Below, in pieces: positions 26,642 through 35,984 of a stretch of 64,000 nt of DNA. This DNA comes from Komarekiella atlantica HA4396-MV6 (GTDB lineage: Bacteria > Cyanobacteriota > Cyanobacteriia > Cyanobacteriales > Nostocaceae). Both the position numbers and the translations under genes were made by a program. Numbering within the stretch: position 1 is the first letter of the stretch; every line of letters starts with the position of its first letter. Location of the stretch: positions 1 through 64,000 of the forward strand of contig JAHHHK010000029.1 in assembly GCA_019359395.1 (NCBI GenBank), read 5' to 3'. The notes under the pieces were generated by a model. It was not told where the DNA came from. It searched no databases and saw only the letters and a program-made list of their open reading frames with translations.

Positions 26642-26683
26642 ATTAATTACCTGTTTCTCAGATCTACTTTTACTTATGTTTCT

Positions 26684-27523
26684 TTAAGCAGCATTTATCC
26701 TATCCCAACCAGTGTAGACATTAAACCGTTCTCCGCGCAGAAATCCAATTAAGGTAATTCCGAATTCTTGAGCCACAGACACCGCCAAACTGCTGGGAGC
26801 AGAAACCGAACAGACAATCGGAACTCCAACAGTTGTAGACTTTTGCAAAATCTCAAAACTAGAGCGTCCACTAACCATAACAATATGATTATTTAGAGGC
26901 AATTCATCGCTGAGCAAAGCTGTACCGATCAATTTATCCAAAGCATTGTGACGCCCAACATCCTCCCGCAGATTTAACAGCTGTCCTTGAGCATCGAAGG
27001 TAGCCGCAGCGTGCAAACCCCCTGTAGCAGTGAAGATACCTTGAGCAGCGCGAAGTTGATTCGGTAAGCTGTAAATAATTTCCGGCGTCACCTTTAAACC
27101 TTGAGGTATCACTGAACAACCCCGCATACGCAAAGCCTCAAGACTAGCTTTACCGCAAACTCCGCAAGCACTGGAGGTGTAAAAGTGACGCTCCAAAGGC
27201 TGTAAATCTGGAATTAATCCATCTCTGAGTTCCACATTCACGATGTTGTAGCGCTGCTGACCATCAACTGAGTCATCCACACAGTAGCTCATGCGTCGGA
27301 TATCTTCTCTACAGCTAATCACGCCCTCACTGTAGAGAAAACCAGCAGCTAGTTCAAAATCTGCCCCCGGTGTCCGCATGGTGACAGCTACCGTTTTTTG
27401 AAGAGGGAGAAGGCGAATTTCTAGGGGTTCTTCGGTGGTGAGATGGTCTAAACGAGGTCGTGCCTGACCTTTTTCTACCACCCAGACAGTGGCTTTAGTC
27501 TTACTTCCTGGAGGCTTAGTCAT
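26684..27523 (-). CDS. fdhD: formate dehydrogenase accessory sulfurtransferase FdhD
   Basis: 279 aa. EPLEIRLLPLQKTVAVTMRTPGADFELAAGFLYSEG is the family's opening. SSACGVCGKASLE holds the CxxC loop that carries sulfur from IscS to the molybdenum cofactor. GLHAAATFDAQGQLLNLREDVGRHNALDKLIG and SGRSSFEILQK complete the family pattern. FdhD activates FdhF-type molybdoenzymes, and one such gene is at 28338-30563 on the same strand, with an Uma2 gene between. Confidence 0.93.
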   Translation of the reverse strand: MTKPPGSKTKATVWVVEKGQARPRLDHLTTEEPLEIRLLPLQKTVAVTMRTPGADFELAAGFLYSEGVISCREDIRRMSYCVDDSVDGQQRYNIVNVELRDGLIPDLQPLERHFYTSSACGVCGKASLEALRMRGCSVIPQGLKVTPEIIYSLPNQLRAAQGIFTATGGLHAAATFDAQGQLLNLREDVGRHNALDKLIGTALLSDELPLNNHIVMVSGRSSFEILQKSTTVGVPIVCSVSAPSSLAVSVAQEFGITLIGFLRGERFNVYTGWDRINAA

Positions 27524-27613
27524 TTAGCTTTTTCCAGGTATACATCAGCATTTTAATAATCACAAACTCCTGAAAGCGATCGCCTACTTTCAAATTCTAG
27601 ACATCATCAACTT

Positions 27614-28303
27614 TTATAAATTTTCTGGGTCAATATTTAATTCTCGCAATTTTGCTGCTAAACGTTCAGCACGTTGTGTTGCTTGTTCAGCACGTTGTGC
27701 TTCTTGTTCGGCAAATTCTTCAGGTGTAGGAATTAAATATCTTTCTGCGGTGAAATAGCGCAACTGATTTTCATGAACACCCAAGTACAAGCTTAGCTGC
27801 TGACTCCACAATAAACCTTGGGGGTTAGATTCTATAGGTTGATATGTACCACCAACCAAGATAAAACCAGCAAATTCTAAATTATTTGGGTCAAACCAGA
27901 AATATTCGGGAGTGCGAAAGATATCTTGATAAATTTGTTTTTTTAAGCCCTTGTCTGTCGCTGCTGTTGAATTTGAAAGCAGTTCTATAATCAAATTTGG
28001 ATATTTGCCGTCTTCTTGCCAAACAACCCAACTATTACGGGGTTTGCGTTCAGTATCCAACACGACAAAGAAATCTGGGCCGCGAAAGTCTTCTGACTTC
28101 CGCTGGCGTGGACTGTAATAAATGCTAAGATTGCCAGCTGCAAAAAAGTTGTTGTAGTCTCGCCACCACCAATCAATGCATTTCAACAACAGCAGCATTT
28201 GTTGTAAATGTAAGTAGCTTTCCAACTGCGGTTCGTCACTATATAAATCTGCTGGAGGAAATATTAGATCTTTTGGCGGTTCAAAATCTTTGGCGACAGA
28301 CAT
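27614..28303 (-). CDS. Uma2-family (DUF820) restriction-endonuclease-like protein
   Basis: 229 aa. The PD-(D/E)xK-like core is visible: FRGPDFFVVLD (Asp), NLIIELLSNSTAATDKGLKKQIYQDIFRTPEYFWFDP (Glu, Lys), then YLGVHENQLRYF. The last 45 residues (EFAEQEAQRAEQATQRAERLAAKLREL) form a charged helix, probably a coiled coil. Uma2 proteins are very numerous in cyanobacteria and of unknown biological role. This one is complete, unlike the fragment at 6745. Confidence 0.85.
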   Translation of the reverse strand: MSVAKDFEPPKDLIFPPADLYSDEPQLESYLHLQQMLLLLKCIDWWWRDYNNFFAAGNLSIYYSPRQRKSEDFRGPDFFVVLDTERKPRNSWVVWQEDGKYPNLIIELLSNSTAATDKGLKKQIYQDIFRTPEYFWFDPNNLEFAGFILVGGTYQPIESNPQGLLWSQQLSLYLGVHENQLRYFTAERYLIPTPEEFAEQEAQRAEQATQRAERLAAKLRELNIDPENL

Positions 28304-28337
28304 GGCTGTAAGTTTGGGGTTATATAGATTTACTATT

Positions 28338-30563
28338 TTAAGTTTGTTTTTGCAGACGTACTACTGCGTTATAATCGGGAACTCCTTCCAAAGAACGCTT
28401 ACTTTTATCTAATAGCACATTCCCTTCTGGCCAATGTACTTGCAAGTTGCCTGACTGAATTGGTGCGACGTAAACTTCCCCGTGTAACTCGCCTAAATCA
28501 TTTTTGAGAATTATGCGATCGCCATCTTTTAATCCCAACTTTACCGCATCTTCTGCATTTATTAACACCGCCTCGCGTACTGCTCCAGTTATTGCATCCT
28601 TGCGTTCTTGCACCATACTATTAAACTGCTTACCCCGGCGCGTTGCTACTAAAAAACAGCCCTCTGGTAATTCAATTTGTGGTGGCAACAATACTCCAAA
28701 GTGCGCCTTCCCGTCTGGTGTGGGAAAATTCCAACCAAAGCACAAATGTGAGCCGCCATACTGAAATTGGTCGCCAGCTTGCTGTAAGTGTTGAATACCA
28801 GCGTATTGTGGGACAACTTGGGCAATCTCTTGACGTATAGCAGCAGTATCAGCAAAAGTCAGCTTGTCTGCCAAATCTGGTTGCACCCACCTTGCCAACT
28901 CCATAAACACCTCCCACTCTGGACGTGCTTCTCCAATGCGTGGCCCCGGAATTTCTGGGCTAAAAATTACTCGGCGTTCGGTATTAGTTTCCGTCACTCC
29001 CCCAGGTATTTCGTAGCGAGTAGTAGCAGGTAAAAGTATCACTGTGTCAGCTGGTTCCACTAACATCTGACTGGAGAGAACAATATCCATATGCACCCGT
29101 AGCGGTATTTGCTTCAGTGCACCTTCTACATAATCGGGTTCTGGTAACACCTCTAAAAAATTCCCCCCCACGGAGAACAACACATCTAATTTTCCCCGAT
29201 GTGCTGCATCAATCATTTCTGGAGCTATTAAACCTTTACTTGCTGGCACTTCAAAACCCCAACCCTGGCTTAACTGTGTAGCATTTTCTGGAGTGATGGA
29301 CTTACCACCAGGAAAAACAGTTGCGTAACATCCCATCTCTGCACCACCCTGCACCCCAGAGTGACCACGAATCGGCATCAAACCGCAGCCTTCCCGACCG
29401 ACAAAACCTTTAGTCAGAGCAAGATTGATAATACTTCTGACATTATCTTCACCGCATTCATGCTGGGTAATACCCATACTCCAAACAAATACAGCTTTGT
29501 TGGCTTCCCCAACCATTTTGGCAAAAGCATACATTTCATCGCGGGATGTTCCCGAAAGCCGCTCTAACTCTTCCCAAGATTGGCTTTCTAGTGAGGTCTT
29601 GAGTTCTGCAAACCCAGTTGTATGCAAGTCAATAAATGACTGGTCTACCCAATTGTTGGCAATTGTATGCTTAATTGTGCCATTTAAAAATGCTATGTCC
29701 CCGCCCATGTTCACCAAAAAGAAGTCTTCGGCAAACTTAGTACCAAAAAGAGCACTTTCTGGAATCGAGGGAACCCAGTAGCGTTCCATTCCTGGCTCAC
29801 GGTAGGTATTAATCACCACAATCTTGGTGCCAGCTTTCTTCGCATAGTGCAGATACTTGACAGTAACAGGCTGATTATTGGCAACATTTGAGCCAATGAA
29901 GACTAACAAATCAGTACCAATCCAGTCTTTATAAGAACAAGTAGTAGCCGCCGCACCAAGGGCAGCCTTTAGCCCCGCCGTACTGGGAGAATGGCAGATA
30001 CGGGCGGCGTTATCAATATTGTTGCTTCCCATTGCCCGCACAGCTTTTTGAGTGGCGTAGTAAGTTTCGTTAACGGTACCACGACTGGTAACGTAAAAGC
30101 TGAGGCGGTCTGGTGTGGTAGCGCGGATACGACTAGCAATTACCTCCAAAGCCTCATTCCAGCTAACGCGGCGAAAGCCTTTTTCCCCACGTTGACGCAT
30201 CATCGGGTAAGGAAGTCTTCCCAAGTCTCGTAATTGGGCACTTTTTTGCTTTTGTAATTGGGAAACATCCTCTAACAGTGCAAGGTCAAAAGCTGGCATG
30301 GTATTCATCCGCAACAATCGCAACCGGACATTGCAGAGATGGATGCCATCTAATGTCCAATCTTTCATTCCGGTTGTTCCGAGAGCGCAGCCATCACAAA
30401 CACCTTTGTCCAAGATGTTCCACGCGTAAGGCAGCTGGTCACGAGATAGCCAAATGGCTCGAAACACTTCCCAGTAATTGTTAGGGTACTGCTCGCCAAT
30501 GCCGAAGGGCTTCCAACTTGCCCAGTTTACAGGTGTCCAACGCTTTTTGGGTTTAGGCAACAT
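28338..30563 (-). CDS. YdeP/FdhF-like molybdopterin oxidoreductase
   Basis: 741 aa, DMSO-reductase superfamily. The N-terminus has GVCDGCALGTTGMKDW and then LPYPMMRQRGEKGFRRVSWNEALEVIA, the set seen in YdeP (formate-dehydrogenase-alpha-like) proteins. RICHSPSTAGLKAALG, SNVANNQPV and the C-terminal cofactor domain (FNSMVQERKDAITGAVREAVLINAEDA) follow. No selenocysteine codon or electron-transfer subunit genes are present. FdhD at 26684 would sulfurate it. True substrate is uncertain: formate is possible, but YdeP-like enzymes are poorly characterised. Confidence 0.85.
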   Translation of the reverse strand: MLPKPKKRWTPVNWASWKPFGIGEQYPNNYWEVFRAIWLSRDQLPYAWNILDKGVCDGCALGTTGMKDWTLDGIHLCNVRLRLLRMNTMPAFDLALLEDVSQLQKQKSAQLRDLGRLPYPMMRQRGEKGFRRVSWNEALEVIASRIRATTPDRLSFYVTSRGTVNETYYATQKAVRAMGSNNIDNAARICHSPSTAGLKAALGAAATTCSYKDWIGTDLLVFIGSNVANNQPVTVKYLHYAKKAGTKIVVINTYREPGMERYWVPSIPESALFGTKFAEDFFLVNMGGDIAFLNGTIKHTIANNWVDQSFIDLHTTGFAELKTSLESQSWEELERLSGTSRDEMYAFAKMVGEANKAVFVWSMGITQHECGEDNVRSIINLALTKGFVGREGCGLMPIRGHSGVQGGAEMGCYATVFPGGKSITPENATQLSQGWGFEVPASKGLIAPEMIDAAHRGKLDVLFSVGGNFLEVLPEPDYVEGALKQIPLRVHMDIVLSSQMLVEPADTVILLPATTRYEIPGGVTETNTERRVIFSPEIPGPRIGEARPEWEVFMELARWVQPDLADKLTFADTAAIRQEIAQVVPQYAGIQHLQQAGDQFQYGGSHLCFGWNFPTPDGKAHFGVLLPPQIELPEGCFLVATRRGKQFNSMVQERKDAITGAVREAVLINAEDAVKLGLKDGDRIILKNDLGELHGEVYVAPIQSGNLQVHWPEGNVLLDKSKRSLEGVPDYNAVVRLQKQT

Positions 30564-31014
30564 AAGGTAGGGATGAAGAAAGTATTTGCTGAGTGTAAAA
30601 CTAGTGTGCCACCGAAATTAACCTGATATCGTTTTACCTTTTTAATCTTCGCTTTGTTGTAATCAAGTTGGTGAATAAAAAATCAGGAATATTTAAGTTG
30701 CATTATTTCTTTTTGCTCATATATGTATGTTTGGATACTTACATATATTTTATTTATTGTTTTGCCTATAAATATTCAGTAAACCTTAACATTAAATGAT
30801 GAAATTTCAGTAAATTTATTCCTCAGCATTCTATCTTTAGATAGATGTAAGAATCCACTCTAGAGACAGAGTGGTTTAGATAATTTTTGAAGTTATTCTA
30901 TAAAAAATTCAAGCACAAGTAGCAAAACTAACACTACAAGATAGCTAAGAATTTTTTCTAAAAAATCTAAAACGTTTAGAACTTCTCATTTTTTTACTTA
31001 CCTTTATCAACACC
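30564..31014. other. divergent intergenic region with two inverted repeats
   Basis: AT-rich. An inverted repeat ATATATGTA / TACATATAT (30719-30727 and 30740-30748) lies 156 bp upstream of the molybdoenzyme gene. A hairpin CCACTCT / AGAGTGG (30855-30861 and 30868-30874) lies 140 bp before the next gene. Both could be control sites. No gene is seen. Confidence 0.45.
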
Positions 31015-31710
31015 ATGACTAACAAAAACGATTACCAAAGCTATAATCGCGAAGTTCAACAGGATTCATATAAAGACGCTAACGGACATATTCACACTAA
31101 CGTTAAAAAAACAGAAGAAACTATTAACAATGTTCCTGTCGGGTCTAACTCTAATTCCTACAGGAATGGTTATGTTGACGCTCAAGAAAATTTAGCGGCT
31201 CGTGATAATAGTAATGCTGCTAGTGGGTTGTTAGTTGGCTTGCTTCTCGCTTCGCTAGTAGGTTTAGTTGGTGGTGTTCTTTTCTTTCTAAATCAACGTA
31301 ATGACACTCCAGCCCCAGTTACATCTCCAATAGTGGTTCCTCAAAGACCAGAAGCTAAACAACCTCCTGAAAAAGAAACCACTATTATCGAAAAAACTAG
31401 GGATGTGCTTGTTCCAGTTCCACAACAGCAAGCACCAGCACCTCAACCCCCAGCAGCGCCTCCTCAGCAAGACATTAATATTTCTATTCCCAATCCTGCG
31501 CCAACACCAGTTAATCAGCAACCAGCACCTTCAATACCTGAAGCTCCTAAACAGTCTGAAAGCCAGAGTAATAGTACTTCCACTCAAGAAAAAAACAACA
31601 ATACTAGCATCTCCACTCCTGCTCAAAATAAATCAAATCAAACTGACACATTATCCGGTAGCAGTTCAGAGAGCACTGGCACTAAGAGTACAGAAAATTC
31701 CGCTCAATAA
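31015..31710 (+). CDS. hypothetical single-pass membrane protein with Pro/Gln-rich tail
   Basis: 231 aa. Residues 1-65 are polar (YQSYNREVQQDSYKDANG, HIHTNVKK). One hydrophobic helix, GLLVGLLLASLVGLVGGVLFFL, spans about residues 70-92. The remaining 140 residues are low-complexity Pro/Gln and Ser/Thr/Asn, with several PAP and QQ runs. The proline-rich part is probably outside the cell membrane, like a spacer through the wall. I do not recognise a family. A strong terminator follows at 31752. Confidence 0.65.
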   Translation: MTNKNDYQSYNREVQQDSYKDANGHIHTNVKKTEETINNVPVGSNSNSYRNGYVDAQENLAARDNSNAASGLLVGLLLASLVGLVGGVLFFLNQRNDTPAPVTSPIVVPQRPEAKQPPEKETTIIEKTRDVLVPVPQQQAPAPQPPAAPPQQDINISIPNPAPTPVNQQPAPSIPEAPKQSESQSNSTSTQEKNNNTSISTPAQNKSNQTDTLSGSSSESTGTKSTENSAQ

Positions 31711-31751
31711 TAGTTAAAAAAAACTAGACAACTCCAACTTTTAATTAGTAT

Positions 31752-31781
31752 CCCTCTCCAAATCAAGGAGAGGATTTTTTT
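31752..31781 (+). terminator. intrinsic terminator after the Pro-rich membrane protein gene
   Basis: 7-bp GC-rich stem CCTCTCC (31753-31759) / GGAGAGG (31767-31773), 7-nt loop, then A and seven T. It is 42 bp after the stop codon and classical in form. Confidence 0.85.
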
Positions 31782-32100
31782 ATATTCAAAACTGCTGCTT
31801 GATATAACCTATTAAGTTAAGTTTATTTTGGCGTATTTACTTAGACATAGCTTAAAAATAGAGTTTGGATAAACAACGATTGCGATCGCTAGTCAAAATT
31901 AAAGCCAATGCTCCTAATATTTATACCCGAATATATACTTATAACATCACCGTATGGTATCCTATAAAAAAGTATAATAAGGAAAATTTCAGTATTATCG
32001 GCAGTTAAACCACGGTTCGCTTATTGTAGGTAAATTACGTATACCAAAAGTAAATTCATGAAGTTGCTTGCATCAATAATTAACATTAGGAAAATTTAAA
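31782..32100. other. intergenic region before the GMQAAIGN gene pair
   Basis: AT-rich, with one HIP1 octamer near 31882. A stretch at 31950-31985 (CGTATGGTATCCTATAAAAA and following) could hold a promoter, but no motif is decisive. No open frame of interest. Confidence 0.4.
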
Positions 32101-32526
32101 ATGACCAGTAATCCAGGTGGTATTTCACAATCCAACACAGGTCAAATGTCTGGCGGAATGCAGGCAGCTATCGGCAACAATAGTCAGCAGAATATGCAAG
32201 CTCAGACAGTACCAGCTGAAAAAACACTTTCCCAAGAAGACGTACTCAGGCTGCTAGGCGAAATTCAGCAGATTCTTCAAGGGTCTACTTTACCCGAAGA
32301 TGTTAAGCAAAAAGCCAGCAATCGATTAGGAGCCGCAGTTGATGAGGTTCAGCAGAAAGAGCCTGATAAGCAATTGGCTGCGGGGAACCTGAAACGGATG
32401 ACAGAAACTCTTGAAGATGCAAGTAAAACTTTAAATGCAGGCCAAGGACTTGTAGAAAAAGTCCAACCTATTTTAGGGCAACTGCTGGGTTGGTTAAATG
32501 TTGCAAAATCTTTCTTTGGACTTTAA
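32101..32526 (+). CDS. small helical protein with GMQAAIGN motif (gene 1 of pair)
   Basis: 141 aa. The N-terminal 40 residues are polar and contain SGGMQAAIGNNSQQNMQAQ. The rest is predicted helical: LSQEDVLRLLGEIQQILQGSTLPEDVKQKASNRLGAAVDEVQQKEPDKQLAAGNLKRMTETLEDASKTL, ending VQPILGQLLGWLNVAKSFFGL. From memory, similar helical tails occur on cyanobacterial signalling and pentapeptide proteins; I could not verify this. The next gene begins 12 bp later and shares the GMQAAIGN segment, so the two probably work together. No enzyme motif is present. Confidence 0.75.
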   Translation: MTSNPGGISQSNTGQMSGGMQAAIGNNSQQNMQAQTVPAEKTLSQEDVLRLLGEIQQILQGSTLPEDVKQKASNRLGAAVDEVQQKEPDKQLAAGNLKRMTETLEDASKTLNAGQGLVEKVQPILGQLLGWLNVAKSFFGL

Positions 32527-32538
32527 CAGAGTGAGCTT

Positions 32539-33852
32539 GTGAGCCAATTGCCATCGTCTGACTCTAATAATTCACCACCAAAATCTGAGCCTAGTATCCA
32601 GCAAAATGCTGAAGATTCAACGGTAGACAGCGGAATGCAGGCTGCTATTGGCAATGATAATAATCAGAATCAAACACATAGCAGTTCAAGTGGAAACATT
32701 GTCAACGTTCACCTTGGCTTAAATCCTCATATAAAAGCACCAATTCAAGACAGATTACCACCATTGCGGATGTCTCGCAGAGCTTTTATCCCTACGGCTA
32801 TTGGGACATCGATGGGACTAACTGCTGGTTGGTTTGCTAGTAAAAATCAGCCACGTATTACTTGGAAAATGGTTAGCCGTTTGGGTGAAGATACCAAGAA
32901 CTTGATACTTTGGAAAGCTCCAGGAATGATCCGCGATCGCATCAAGGTTATGACAGATGGTAACTTTACTATTGACCTAGTTAGCACTGGAGATACAGAA
33001 GAAATACTTAAAGATGTTAGCGATGGAAAGATAGAATGTGGCTACAGTGGAGTTTACTATAACAGTGAAAGATTCAGAGTTTTATTTTTTGGTTGCGCCA
33101 TTCCTTTTGGTCTAAACCCTCAAGAACAAAATGCTTGGCTTTATTACAAAGATAAGCCTGACGATGAATTGACTTTTATGCAAAAAATCTATCCAAGATT
33201 GGGTTTAAACGTGATTCCTTTTCCAGCAGGAGCTACAGGGGCACAAATGGGAGGATGGTTTAACAAAGAAATCAACTCAATAGAAGATTTCAATGCCATA
33301 ACCATGCGGATTCCTGGATTAGGAGGAGATGTGTTACAAGAATTGCGTGTCAAAACAGAGAAAAACTTAGGTTTCAGCATTGCGATTAATCAAATTGCAG
33401 ATAAAGTCAGAGACGAAACACTTGATGCTGCTGAGTGGATTGGGCCATATGATGATTTTCAATTGGGACTACATAATGTATTTAAATATTACTACTATCC
33501 AGGTTGGTGGGAACCAGGTACGACCTATGATATACAGGTTAATACAGATGCCTGGAAAGACTTACCGGAAAAATATCAAGAAATATTTAAGGCCGTTTGC
33601 CTTGAAACTCATATAAGAATATTAGCTGAATACGATCAGAAAAATAGTGAAAAATTACAAGAACTAAAGTCACTGGGCATTAAACTAAAACCATTTAAGA
33701 AGGAAATTTTGATAAGAGCTAAAGAAGAAACAGATAAACTATTGAAATACTATGCTGAAAAAGATCCATTATTTGGAGAAGTTTATAAGGAATGGTTAAC
33801 GTTTAAAGATGGTATAAAAAAATGGTCGAATTTAAATAGAGAGTATTTATAG
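32539..33852 (+). CDS. TRAP-type solute-binding protein with GMQAAIGN head (gene 2 of pair)
   Basis: 437 aa starting with GTG. Residues 1-75 are a polar head with SGMQAAIGNDNNQNQ. Then comes MSRRAFIPTAIGTSMGLTAGW, a twin-arginine-like segment placed internally. From about residue 105 the body is a DctP-type fold: ITWKMVSRLGEDTKN, FPAGATGAQMGGWFNKEINSIEDF, GPYDDFQLGLHNVFKYYYYPGWWEPGTTYDIQVN. TRAP binding proteins usually feed organic acids to DctQM permeases. No permease gene is present in this window. A 75-residue head before the export signal is unusual and may keep the protein in the cytoplasm side or on the membrane. Confidence 0.8.
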   Translation: MSQLPSSDSNNSPPKSEPSIQQNAEDSTVDSGMQAAIGNDNNQNQTHSSSSGNIVNVHLGLNPHIKAPIQDRLPPLRMSRRAFIPTAIGTSMGLTAGWFASKNQPRITWKMVSRLGEDTKNLILWKAPGMIRDRIKVMTDGNFTIDLVSTGDTEEILKDVSDGKIECGYSGVYYNSERFRVLFFGCAIPFGLNPQEQNAWLYYKDKPDDELTFMQKIYPRLGLNVIPFPAGATGAQMGGWFNKEINSIEDFNAITMRIPGLGGDVLQELRVKTEKNLGFSIAINQIADKVRDETLDAAEWIGPYDDFQLGLHNVFKYYYYPGWWEPGTTYDIQVNTDAWKDLPEKYQEIFKAVCLETHIRILAEYDQKNSEKLQELKSLGIKLKPFKKEILIRAKEETDKLLKYYAEKDPLFGEVYKEWLTFKDGIKKWSNLNREYL

Positions 33853-34061
33853 AAATGTTATCTAAATTGTGAAAATTATTTTATTACTGTATTGCGTCTA
33901 CCCAGTTCGATTAATTTTGTAGATATACAATCGCCATCATATCCGTGAAGTCATTGTCATGAGCGATCGCACTTAAATCAAAAAATCAGCTAAAACTGCG
34001 ATCGCCATCAAAATGCTACCTTAAAGGCAAGGTCATTTGCTCAAGTTTTGAGGAAAGCGCT

Positions 34062-35144
34062 ATGACTACAACGCTATCTGTGCCTAATTCTATCGAATCC
34101 TTGCTAGGTAAAGAAGCACAAGACTTGCTTACCTACAAGGCAAAAGTTTCTCAAGATTTACTACATTTGCCGGGGCCAGACTTTATAGATCGAGTTTGGA
34201 TAAATAGCGATCGCAATCCTCAAGTATTGCGTAATCTCCAGCAACTTTACTCTAATGGTCGTTTAGCTAACACTGGCTATCTGTCTATTTTACCAGTAGA
34301 CCAAGGCATTGAACACTCAGCAGGTGCATCTTTTGCACCAAATCCGATTTACTTTGATCCAGAAAATATTATCAAACTAGCGATCGCAGCAGAGTGTAAT
34401 GCTGTAGCTACCACTTTAGGAGTATTGGGTAGCGTTTCGCGCAAATATGCCCACAAAATCCCCTTTGTCGCCAAAATAAATCATAACGAACTGTTGACTT
34501 TCCCCAATCAATTTGACCAAGTATTGTTTGCTGATGTCGAACAAGCTTGGAATTTGGGTGCAGCAGCAGTGGGTGCGACAATTTACTTTGGTTCAGACCA
34601 ATCTACCAGACAAATTCAGGAAGTCAGCAAAGCTTTTAAACGCGCCCATGAACTTGGTTTAGTAACTATTCTCTGGTGCTATCTGCGTAACAACGCTTTT
34701 AAACAAGATAAAGATTATCACATTGCCGCTGACCTCACCGGACAAGCGAATCATTTGGGTGTGACGATTGAAGCTGATATCATCAAACAAAAGTTACCCG
34801 AATGCAATAATGGTTATGGTGCAGTCGCCAAAGCCACTGGAAAAAGTTACGGCAAAACCGACGAGCGAGTTTACACAGAATTGACAACCGACCACCCAAT
34901 TGATTTGACTCGTTACCAGGTGCTAAATTGCTACTCTGGACGTGCAGGACTGATTAATTCTGGTGGGGCGACTGGTAAAAATGATTTTGCGGAAGCAGTT
35001 CGCACCGCTGTAATTAACAAACGAGCTGGTGGTACAGGCTTGATTTCTGGGCGCAAGACTTTCCAGCGTCCATTTGAAGAAGGGGTAAAACTGTTTCACG
35101 CCATTCAAGATGTTTACTTATCACCTGATGTAACCATAGCTTAG
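34062..35144 (+). CDS. fbaB: class I fructose-bisphosphate aldolase
   Basis: 360 aa. [43 protein letters not shown], and [27 protein letters not shown] belong to the DhnA-type (archaeal-like) class I aldolase family, which uses a Schiff-base Lys. [26 protein letters not shown] contains the phosphate-binding glycines. It splits or forms fructose 1,6-bisphosphate in glycolysis and the Calvin cycle. Cyanobacteria usually also have a class II enzyme, so this copy may serve special conditions. Neighbouring genes are unrelated. Confidence 0.88.
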   Translation: MTTTLSVPNSIESLLGKEAQDLLTYKAKVSQDLLHLPGPDFIDRVWINSDRNPQVLRNLQQLYSNGRLANTGYLSILPVDQGIEHSAGASFAPNPIYFDPENIIKLAIAAECNAVATTLGVLGSVSRKYAHKIPFVAKINHNELLTFPNQFDQVLFADVEQAWNLGAAAVGATIYFGSDQSTRQIQEVSKAFKRAHELGLVTILWCYLRNNAFKQDKDYHIAADLTGQANHLGVTIEADIIKQKLPECNNGYGAVAKATGKSYGKTDERVYTELTTDHPIDLTRYQVLNCYSGRAGLINSGGATGKNDFAEAVRTAVINKRAGGTGLISGRKTFQRPFEEGVKLFHAIQDVYLSPDVTIA

Positions 35145-35163
35145 GCGTTTGGTAGAAAAAACC

Positions 35164-35191
35164 GAGAGACGTTGCATTGCAACGTCTCTAC
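35164..35191. repeat. GAGACGTTGC palindrome, core only
   Basis: A nearly perfect palindrome (GAGACGTTGC then GCAACGTCTC, AT centre) 20 bp after the aldolase stop. Unlike copies near 41152 and 50092, the flanking element is not recognisable here. It can form a strong hairpin and may act at the 3' end of the aldolase message. Confidence 0.8.
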
Positions 35192-35313
35192 TAATTGGGT
35201 AATGCCCACCTTACTTTTTATATATAAGTAACCAGCCTAGGGGAAGACGTTAGCCTAATGAAAATTTTTTAACATTCAGTCATTTGTTAAAGAATTAAGG
35301 GGGAATTTTCCCA

Positions 35314-35874
35314 ATGTTGGAAATCCAGAAAATATTTAATGCAATACGCGGCAAAATAGGAATAGTATTGCTAGCTAGTTTAGTATGGCTAATTAGTTTA
35401 CCTGCGGCTTCACCTCAAGCAGATGGTTATTATTCAGAAAAAGCACATCAGGTAGAATTAAATAAGCCTTATTCTTTTACTAAAGAACGCAGGGTTACAC
35501 AAACCGAGCATTCCAAGCCTTATTATGCCACCAATAATCATCAGAAAAAGGCAAATCTCGCAGAAACAGACGATGATTATATTGAGAAGAGAAAGCGAAC
35601 AGCACAAAGCATTCCTCAAGATTTAAGAAGTAGAAGTCGGGAAAAAACTGAAGAACGCAGAGTAATACAAACTGAGCCTTTTAAGCCTTATTATACGAGC
35701 AAAGAACGCAGAATAGCACAAGCTGAGCCTTTTAAGCCTTATTATGCGAGCAAAGAACGTTATAAAAAAGGAAATGTACTAAGAAATGACGAGAATTATA
35801 CCGACAATGGCAAGCGATCGCCAGAAGCGACTCCTAGAGTTTTGAGAGATGACGCTCAGCAAGGAATTCCATAA
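35314..35874 (+). CDS. secreted protein with internal FKPYY repeats
   Basis: 186 aa. Signal peptide about residues 1-32 (IGIVLLASLVWLISLPAASP). The mature part has four related units ending KPYYxxxx: RRVTQTEHSKPYYATNN, then EERRVIQTEPFKPYYTSK and ERRIAQAEPFKPYYASKERY, and an earlier shorter NKPYSFTK. It is very basic and polar, with no enzyme motif. The two adjacent units look recently duplicated. I do not recognise the family; a structural or envelope-associated role is a guess. Confidence 0.65.
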   Translation: MLEIQKIFNAIRGKIGIVLLASLVWLISLPAASPQADGYYSEKAHQVELNKPYSFTKERRVTQTEHSKPYYATNNHQKKANLAETDDDYIEKRKRTAQSIPQDLRSRSREKTEERRVIQTEPFKPYYTSKERRIAQAEPFKPYYASKERYKKGNVLRNDENYTDNGKRSPEATPRVLRDDAQQGIP

Positions 35875-35984
35875 TTTATTTCTTGGAGTTCGCTAAACAA
35901 GCTAAAGAGTTCTAAAAAGGCAAATCTCGGTAGAGATTCTAGGATATTCTAAGATAAGTGAAAGATTTGCCAAAGAAAGTAAGA

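Noticed and set aside
32539-33852. Complete TRAP transporter operon
   Set aside because: Only the binding protein is present; no DctQ- or DctM-like membrane protein is encoded in the window.
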